From positions 1-5,025 of the forward strand of contig WGCT01000236.1 in the NCBI GenBank assembly GCA_015493625.1: 5,025 nt of DNA, written 5' to 3'. The stretch is from Draconibacterium sp. (lineage in GTDB: Bacteria; Bacteroidota; Bacteroidia; Bacteroidales; Prolixibacteraceae). Below the pieces are notes generated by a model. The model saw only the letters and a program-made list of their open reading frames with translations, made no database searches and was not told the origin of the DNA. Below, one piece after another: positions 1 through 5,025 of this stretch; position 1 is the first letter of the stretch; every line of letters begins with the position of its first letter. The translations under genes and the position numbers were made by a program.

Positions 1-91
1 CTGTTCAGGTTATAACTGTCGGGAATCTTCTCAAAATCATATCTTCAAAATGACAGATAAAACATTCCGTTTTTGTCTATAATCAAATATT
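1..91. other. Leader upstream of the ceramidase-like fusion gene
   Basis: This AT-rich stretch holds no supportable gene. No TAnnTTTG box of the Bacteroidota type is visible before the ATG at 92, so the promoter may lie left of the window or the gene may be read from an upstream gene. An imperfect hairpin can be drawn (55-63 with 69-78: AAAAC/GTTTT, one bulged T, then AGAT/GTCT with one G-T pair). It lies 13 bases before the start codon and is too weak to call. No Shine-Dalgarno sequence precedes the ATG; the bases just before it are A/T only, which is normal for this phylum. Confidence 0.4.
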
Positions 92-2764
92 ATGAAAAGA
101 ATATCACTTGTTTTTGTCGCTTTTATATTTATTCTATCAACGGTTTTTAACTCGAGTGCTGCCGTTTCCACAAAAAATACCGGTGGTTGGAAAGCCGGAG
201 TTTCACGAATAAGAATAACTCCAAAAGAGTCGATGTGGTTGGCAGGGTATGCAAATCGAACAGCTCCCTCGGAAGGGAAATTGCACGATATTTGGGCGAA
301 AGCAGTTGCTTTTGAAGATTCAACCGGAAACCGGGCGGTTATTATTTCAACCGATTTATTGGGAATGACCAGAACTTTGGCAGAGAAAATAAAGTCGCGT
401 ATAAAAGAACGTCATCATTTGTCGGCAGGCCAGATTCTGATTAATAGTTCGCATACCCACACCGGGCCGGTATTGGATAATGCTCTTTTCGATATTTATC
501 CGTTGGATGAGAACGAGAAGAAAAAGATTGCCGATTATACGGTTTGGCTCGAAGAGAGAATTGTTTCGGTTGTCGATAAAGCATTTCGTTCGTTAAAGCC
601 GGTAAAAATTTATTCGGGAAACGGCGTTACACGTTTTCAGGTAAACCGTCGAAACAACAAGGTCTCGGCCCTGCTAAGCCAATCGGAATTAAAAGGGCCG
701 AACGATTACGCGGTACCGGTTATAAAAATTGAGTCGAAATCGGGGAAAGTTGTAGCTGTTTTGTTTGGTTATGCTTGTCATCCTACCACACTCGATATTA
801 ATTACTGGTCGGGCGATTATCCGGGTTTTGCACAACTCGAGATAGAGAAACATTATAAAGGTGCTACAGCTCTGTTTCTTCAGGGAACGGGTGCCGACCA
901 GAATCCGTTGCCACGGCATTCAATTGCGCTTGCACAGCAATATGGGAAAGAGCTTTCGGCGGCTGTCGATAGGGTTTTAAATGAAGAGATGCGTGAATTA
1001 TCTCCTGTTTTAACAACCGCTTATTCCGAAGTAGATTTACCTTTTTCTGATTTTCCATCGGAAAAGAAGCTTCGGGAATATGCTGAATCGGAAGTCGATT
1101 TTATCAGGCGGTGGGCCGAAAGAATGCTTGCTAAACTCGAATCAAATCAATCTTTTATTACCTCTTATCCGTACCCGTTGCAGGTGTGGAAAATAGGGGA
1201 GCAGGCAATAATTGCAATGGGTGGCGAAGTTGTAACCAACTATTCATTAAAACTAAAAAAGAGTTACGGTTACAACACTTTTGTATTTAGTTATTCGAAC
1301 GATGTAATGGCTTATATTCCTTCGAAAGAGGTACTGAAAGAGGGCGGATACGAAGGCGAAATATCGCAAATGGTTTATGGCTTGCCGGCACCGTGGAAGC
1401 CCGATATTGAGGATATTATTCTTACTGAAATAGAAAAATTAGCAACAAAAGCCGGAGTTGAAAAAGTTGAAAATTCCGGTTCCGACGGGAAACTTATAGC
1501 CGAAAGGTATTTCTCGGGATTCGAAAAAGCACACGACACGTACAACGCCATCTCAACCGCAAGCGATGGAAATATCTATTATGTGCTCTCGTCGCAGGCT
1601 TACGACAAAGGCGGGCAGATGTATGTGTATTCGCCCGATTCGGACAGAACAGCATTTGTTGCCGACCTAACCACAGTTTGCGGCGAGAAAGATGCCAAGG
1701 CAATTTCGCAGGGGAAAAGTCATGTAAACTTTTATGAACGCGATGGGAAACTTTATTTTGCCACCCACGTTGGTTTTTACGAAATGATAAACGGTAGCGA
1801 ATGTTTGCCGGTAAATGCTCCCGAAGGATATAAACTGTATCCGGGAGGGCATATTTTGTCGTACGATTTAGCCACAAAACAGTTCGACGATTTAGCCATT
1901 GCCCCCCATGGAGAAGGGATAATTACATTTACAATGGATAAAGAGCGCGGGCATATTTATGGGATTACGTGGCCTACCGGCTATTTTATTCATTACAATA
2001 TGAATAGTGGTAAATTGGAAAACCTTGGTGCCGTTTCGCAAAAAGGTGAGGCAGGAACGCCGGGAGACGATTACCGTGTTTTATGCCGTTCGATGTTTGT
2101 TGACAATAAAACCGGAAATGTTTACTACTCGACTTCCGAAGGGAATATTTTCAGGTACAATCCGCAGATGAAAACACCGGAGATGATGAAAGACGTTAAT
2201 TTACGTTTAGACTATTTTGGAAAGTACTCGCCCGACAATCCCGGAAATATGGGATACAACTGGCGGAGGATAATCTGGTACGAGCGCGAAGGTGTGGCGT
2301 ACGGTGTTCACGGAAATTCGGGTTATTTGTTTCGGTTCGACCCGCGAAATTCTAAAATTGAAATTGTAGATAGAATTACTTCGGAACCATCGAAAAAAAG
2401 CGGAATGTTCGACCAGTTTAGTTACGGGTACCTCGGGTTCGAACTCGGCCCCGATAACCAGACTTTGTACTACCTCACCGGAGGCCCGATTTATATCGAT
2501 GGCAAACGGGTAAAGGGCGTTGATGAGATTGCGATGGGCGCAGCAAAAGGGCTCGAAAACTTACACCTCGTTACCTATAATATTCCAAAAAAAGAATACA
2601 TCGACCACGGCCCGGTTTTTTATAAAGACGGAACTCGCCCGACATATGTAAACTCGATTGCAATTGATAAAGAAGGAAATGTTTATACACTTGCCCGCTA
2701 TAACCACAATGGTGAGGAGATTGAAGATTTGGTTAAAATCGGAAATCCTTTTACAAAAAATTAG
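92..2764 (+). CDS. Secreted neutral/alkaline ceramidase-like hydrolase fused to a seven-bladed beta-propeller
   Basis: Seen: residues 1-24 form a signal peptide (MKR, hydrophobic core, cleavage near SSAA) with no lipobox. Residues about 34-455 match the neutral/alkaline non-lysosomal ceramidase N-terminal domain: KAGVSRIRITP at the front, SSHTHTGP (119-126), YACHPT (228-233), SGDYPG (240-245), QGTGADQNP (264-272), GGE (377-379) and MAYIP (406-410). By family knowledge H121, H230, E379 and Y408 are the likely zinc ligands. The ceramidase nucleophile serine aligns by eye with N271, so true ceramidase activity is doubtful. Residues about 467-886 contain seven repeats of the form G-x-[hydrophobic]-Y ... 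[hydrophobic]-x-Y/F-[DN], consistent with a seven-bladed propeller; I cannot place it in a named enzyme family. The start at 92 is chosen because it begins the signal peptide; the next Met is residue 48. The protein is likely periplasmic or extracellular. It converges on the GH120 gene, 175 bases away. Amide or ester hydrolysis on a glycoconjugate is inference; the substrate is unknown. Confidence 0.85.
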   Translation: MKRISLVFVAFIFILSTVFNSSAAVSTKNTGGWKAGVSRIRITPKESMWLAGYANRTAPSEGKLHDIWAKAVAFEDSTGNRAVIISTDLLGMTRTLAEKIKSRIKERHHLSAGQILINSSHTHTGPVLDNALFDIYPLDENEKKKIADYTVWLEERIVSVVDKAFRSLKPVKIYSGNGVTRFQVNRRNNKVSALLSQSELKGPNDYAVPVIKIESKSGKVVAVLFGYACHPTTLDINYWSGDYPGFAQLEIEKHYKGATALFLQGTGADQNPLPRHSIALAQQYGKELSAAVDRVLNEEMRELSPVLTTAYSEVDLPFSDFPSEKKLREYAESEVDFIRRWAERMLAKLESNQSFITSYPYPLQVWKIGEQAIIAMGGEVVTNYSLKLKKSYGYNTFVFSYSNDVMAYIPSKEVLKEGGYEGEISQMVYGLPAPWKPDIEDIILTEIEKLATKAGVEKVENSGSDGKLIAERYFSGFEKAHDTYNAISTASDGNIYYVLSSQAYDKGGQMYVYSPDSDRTAFVADLTTVCGEKDAKAISQGKSHVNFYERDGKLYFATHVGFYEMINGSECLPVNAPEGYKLYPGGHILSYDLATKQFDDLAIAPHGEGIITFTMDKERGHIYGITWPTGYFIHYNMNSGKLENLGAVSQKGEAGTPGDDYRVLCRSMFVDNKTGNVYYSTSEGNIFRYNPQMKTPEMMKDVNLRLDYFGKYSPDNPGNMGYNWRRIIWYEREGVAYGVHGNSGYLFRFDPRNSKIEIVDRITSEPSKKSGMFDQFSYGYLGFELGPDNQTLYYLTGGPIYIDGKRVKGVDEIAMGAAKGLENLHLVTYNIPKKEYIDHGPVFYKDGTRPTYVNSIAIDKEGNVYTLARYNHNGEEIEDLVKIGNPFTKN

Positions 2765-2802
2765 TAGCTGTTATCCGGGGGCAATCTTATAAACTTGTGG
2801 GG

Positions 2803-2829
2803 AATGAATAATTTTGTTCATTTGCTTTT
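2803..2829 (+). terminator. Weak candidate terminator after the fusion gene
   Basis: AATGAA (2803-2808) and TTCATT (2817-2822) form a 6-bp stem with an 8-base loop, extendable by one G-T pair. It is followed by TGCTTTTAATTT on the + strand and lies 39 bases after the stop at 2764. The stem is A/T-rich with a single G-C pair, so it would be unstable; the placement is good but the strength is poor. Nothing comparable was found for leftward transcripts ending at 2940. The rest of the spacer (2765-2939) shows no gene. Confidence 0.25.
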
Positions 2830-2939
2830 AATTTAACCTGCATTGTTTATCTGTTTAGTTCGATGTAGCTGCAAGAGAGTTTGGGATTTTAAGTAAAGTG
2901 CAAAAGACAGGAAAGTCAACTAAATATTTAGCAACACAT

Positions 2940-4838
2940 TCACCAAATTTTTATTTTGTTTTTTCCTCTGTTCAAATAAGAAAAAGGTCCGGCATTGTTT
3001 ACAATTGGTCGTTTTCTGTTGTTGTAGTCGTGGTCGATGGTTAAAGAAGTTCCATCGCGATTTTCGAAAGCAGCTTTAGGGATTACTGCTCTCCCCAGAG
3101 TTTTAGTAGTTATTAATTTTGTTTTATGATTAAAAAAAGCACTGTCGGGCGTAAAACTGAGAAACAAATTTTTGCTATTCACAATAAGCTTAAGTTGTGG
3201 ATTATAGTTGGTTGAGTTTAGTAAAATGCTATCGTGTGCCAATGGTTCTGCTCCGTTATAATAAACATTTCCAACAAATTGTACGTTATACGTTGTTTTT
3301 GTATAACCGGTTAGACCATAATTCTCGCTGTTTTTTTTATTTGCATTTTTCCCTTTACCCACAAAAATATTGTTTATAAACCTGTCGTCGCCACCTTTAA
3401 TAACGGTGAGTCCGGCAATATTTGTTGAGTGGGGTAAAAAGTAGGGGGTAAAACGATTTGGGTCGGGCCACTGATAAACAGTTCCGGCAATTAGGTTTTG
3501 TAAATATGCACCACCTTCCGACTGTGTTCGGATGGCTGCAGGCGATAAAAAGATATTATTATCGATGATAAATGGGCCATGATTGACCTCCAGAAAAAGA
3601 TCTTCCCAGTCGTTATTGTAAAACAGATTTCCGGAAACACGTGTACCCTGCGTCATCCAATCGAGCCAAATTCCTCGCCCGCAATTGTGAATGCGGTTTC
3701 CGCGAATAACAGCGTCGATTGCAGCATGAAACTTTATTCCCCCAATTTCGGCTCCGTGGAACTGCCGTTTTGTATGAATATCGTGAATATGATTGTTTTC
3801 GATTGTACTAAAAGCTGCACCCATACTTCCACAAATTGCGGTCTGCTCGCAAGCAAAAATTTCGTTGTTACGAACAATGTGCGAACCAACATGTTCTTTG
3901 TTCCAGTTGTGTCGTAACACTTTGAAAGTAACTTCGATATAATGAATGTTTCCATCGTTGTTAATACTCTCTTTGTCTTGCGACCAAACATTTTGGCCAC
4001 TCTCCCGCTCTTTCCCAAGTGTAATTCCCGAACATTTCGAGTTGCTTATTACGTTGTTTTCAATTATCCATCCTTTGCACCAGTGGGGTGCAATCATTCC
4101 AACCTGTTCGGCTGTGGGTGCTCCCCACTGCGTTGCTGCCTCACTAATATAAAAACCGCTGATTGTAATGTAATTTATAAAAAGCTGTTCGGGGTAAATG
4201 CAAGATTTACGGGTGCTTATTTCAACCAGTTCTTTGTTTGGGTTGAATTCGTGAAAGTTTGCCCAAATGGTTGTGCTGTTGCTATTGTTTTTGCAGTACC
4301 ACGTGTAGGTCGATCCTTTGGGGTCATTAGTTTTTGGGTTAGCAACCGGATGATAAACTTTCTCAAGGGTCTCTTTTTCAAAAAGCGATTTGCCATTTAA
4401 AAAAACCTCTCCGGTATGGTGAATTCTTCCTAAACCGTAAAACCAGTCGCCATAAATCGAATCGCGATATGGATTGTAATTACCAAAAAACGAATCGGGA
4501 ATAGTAACTTTCCAAACGCCGTTTTTTACTTTTTCCCAACCCGAAATAATCTCCGAACCTTTAATTTCAACTTTTTCGCCGGGTGTTGCGCGGTAAACAA
4601 TTCGGTTTGTATTGCTTTCTCCACCCCTTATTGGATTGACTAATTCGCGGTAAACGCCTGCGTGAACTGTTATTGTATCGCCCGGAAAAGCAAATTCAAC
4701 GGCCCGGTTAATGGTTTTGAATGGTTTTACTGCCGAGCCAATGTTTGTATCGTTTCCGGTTACTGCAACGTGGTATTCTTTTGCGGAAAGAATTAGTGAA
4801 ACTGAAAAAAGGAGAACAGATAAATATATTTTTTTCAT
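2940..4838 (-). CDS. Exported GH120 family beta-xylosidase (right-handed parallel beta-helix)
   Basis: Predicted to remove xylose from the non-reducing ends of xylo-oligosaccharides by a retaining mechanism. Seen: a signal peptide (residues 1-19, cleavage near LSA/KEY, no lipobox), then the DUF1565-type beta-helix start (YHVAVTGND, KPFKTINRAV, GDTITVHAGVYRE, 22-65). Residues about 95-215 are probably the inserted beta-sandwich, followed by the helix with many NN-type rungs. From memory, the whole protein follows Thermoanaerobacterium saccharolyticum XylC (638 residues, GH120): shared stretches include PTAEQ (241-245), KCSGITLGKE (268-277), HAAID (371-375), WLDW (391-394), TRVSGNLFYNN (399-409), NHGP (419-422), LPHST (468-472) and GGDDRF (482-487). 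XylC uses Asp382 as nucleophile and Glu405 as acid/base; these correspond to D393 and E417 here, both present. Length is full and uninterrupted. The start at 4838 is set by the signal peptide. The gene is transcribed leftward and converges on the fusion gene. The substrate could be another beta-linked pentoside or hexoside, but the family call is firm. Confidence 0.92.
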   Translation of the reverse strand: MKKIYLSVLLFSVSLILSAKEYHVAVTGNDTNIGSAVKPFKTINRAVEFAFPGDTITVHAGVYRELVNPIRGGESNTNRIVYRATPGEKVEIKGSEIISGWEKVKNGVWKVTIPDSFFGNYNPYRDSIYGDWFYGLGRIHHTGEVFLNGKSLFEKETLEKVYHPVANPKTNDPKGSTYTWYCKNNSNSTTIWANFHEFNPNKELVEISTRKSCIYPEQLFINYITISGFYISEAATQWGAPTAEQVGMIAPHWCKGWIIENNVISNSKCSGITLGKERESGQNVWSQDKESINNDGNIHYIEVTFKVLRHNWNKEHVGSHIVRNNEIFACEQTAICGSMGAAFSTIENNHIHDIHTKRQFHGAEIGGIKFHAAIDAVIRGNRIHNCGRGIWLDWMTQGTRVSGNLFYNNDWEDLFLEVNHGPFIIDNNIFLSPAAIRTQSEGGAYLQNLIAGTVYQWPDPNRFTPYFLPHSTNIAGLTVIKGGDDRFINNIFVGKGKNANKKNSENYGLTGYTKTTYNVQFVGNVYYNGAEPLAHDSILLNSTNYNPQLKLIVNSKNLFLSFTPDSAFFNHKTKLITTKTLGRAVIPKAAFENRDGTSLTIDHDYNNRKRPIVNNAGPFSYLNRGKNKIKIW

Positions 4839-4948
4839 AAAAGGTAATTTAGCTCTTAAAGTTATAAAAAATTATTCGGGTTAAATTGATTCTGTTTTAT
4901 TGCGAAATCTGAAATACATAAAAAGATGCAGAAGACCAATGTCGCGAA

Positions 4949-4956
4949 CAAATATA
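4949..4956 (-). promoter_or_regulatory. Candidate -7 box for the GH120 gene
   Basis: Read leftward this is TATATTTG, an exact match to the Bacteroidota TAnnTTTG box, 110 bases before the GH120 start codon. No TTTG -33 element is found at the usual 19-21 base spacing on the same strand; the nearest TTTG-like bases are only 8 bases away. The match could be chance in AT-rich DNA. It touches the outer edge of the left arm of the inverted repeat at 4952-4990. Confidence 0.25.
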
Positions 4957-4990
4957 CTTAAACCCAAAAAGCTATTTGGTTTGAGTATAT
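4952..4990. repeat. 13-bp imperfect inverted repeat with inner stem
   Basis: The arms are ATATACTTAAACC (4952-4964) and GGTTTGAGTATAT (4978-4990). They pair over 13 positions with one T-G wobble (4959/4983). Inside, AAA (4966-4968) pairs with TTT (4975-4977) after a single bulged C, leaving a 6-base loop AAGCTA. This is the strongest palindromic structure in the window. It lies in the spacer upstream of the GH120 gene and overlaps candidate promoter boxes on both strands. It may be an operator for a dimeric regulator or a low-GC bidirectional terminator; no clear T-tract follows either arm, which makes a terminator less likely. Confidence 0.6.
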
Positions 4991-5012
4991 ATAACCGATT
5001 TTAATATCTTTA
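4980..5012 (+). promoter_or_regulatory. Candidate rightward Bacteroidota promoter for a gene beyond the window
   Basis: TTTG (4980-4983) is followed after 21 bases by TATCTTTA (5005-5012), which fits the TTTG / TAnnTTTG promoter of this phylum at seven of eight positions in the -7 box (final A instead of G). Transcription would begin near 5017-5020 and leave the window at once. The -33 element lies inside the right arm of the inverted repeat. If real, the spacer is divergent and the right-hand neighbour is transcribed away from the GH120 gene. Confidence 0.4.
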
Positions 5013-5025
5013 CACTATTCTGTTA

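Noticed and set aside
1..15. Possible tail of an upstream gene (CTG TTC AGG TTA TAA)
   Set aside because: Four codons before a stop are far too few to establish that a frame is coding; nothing supports it beyond the stop itself.
55..78. Hairpin in the leader as a riboswitch or attenuator
   Set aside because: The stem is short, bulged and A/T-rich, with no conserved riboswitch core recognisable nearby.
78..83. TATAAT resembling a sigma-70 -10 box before the fusion gene
   Set aside because: It lies only 8 bases before the start codon with no -35 partner, and Bacteroidota use a different promoter consensus.
1494..1877. 127-residue open frame on the - strand
   Set aside because: It is antisense to the propeller domain, whose reading frame is intact and clearly coding; the Arg/His-rich composition is typical of a shadow frame.
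2920..2931. Perfect 12-bp palindrome CTAAATATTTAG just past the GH120 stop
   Set aside because: It is all A/T apart from the end pair, has no loop for a stable hairpin and no T-tract on the leftward strand. A chance palindrome is likely in such AT-rich DNA.
3942..4400. 152-residue open frame on the + strand
   Set aside because: It lies wholly inside the GH120 gene on the opposite strand, has no recognisable domain, and its Cys- and Val-rich composition is that of an antisense shadow.

Overview
The window is AT-rich DNA from a member of the Bacteroidota, probably an environmental polysaccharide degrader of the Prolixibacteraceae or Marinilabiliales type. Three things suggest this: no obvious Shine-Dalgarno sequences, TAnnTTTG-like promoter boxes, and two large secreted carbohydrate- or lipid-active proteins. 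The taxon is inferred from style and family content, not from a marker gene.

Layout: positions 1-91 are a short leader with no confident gene. Positions 92-2764 (+) encode an 890-residue secreted two-domain protein. Its N-terminal half is a neutral/alkaline ceramidase-like zinc hydrolase domain in which the family's serine nucleophile position appears to be Asn. Its C-terminal half is a seven-repeat beta-propeller rich in conserved-looking histidines. Positions 2765-2939 are a convergent intergenic spacer with one weak candidate terminator. Positions 2940-4838 (-) encode a 632-residue exported protein that I recognise as a glycoside hydrolase family 120 (GH120) beta-xylosidase, with both catalytic acids intact. 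Positions 4839-5025 are a regulatory spacer with a 13-bp imperfect inverted repeat and candidate promoters on both strands; the rightward one would serve a gene beyond the window.

The two genes converge, so they are not one operon. Both encode exported proteins, and the neighbourhood is most simply read as part of a plant or algal glycan-degradation locus. GH120 would release xylose from the ends of xylo-oligosaccharides in the periplasm. The ceramidase-like/propeller fusion is the less understood member and the best candidate here for an undescribed activity: its first domain has the zinc site but not the usual nucleophile, and its propeller may be a second active domain. No RNA gene, insertion sequence, CRISPR array or phage feature was seen.
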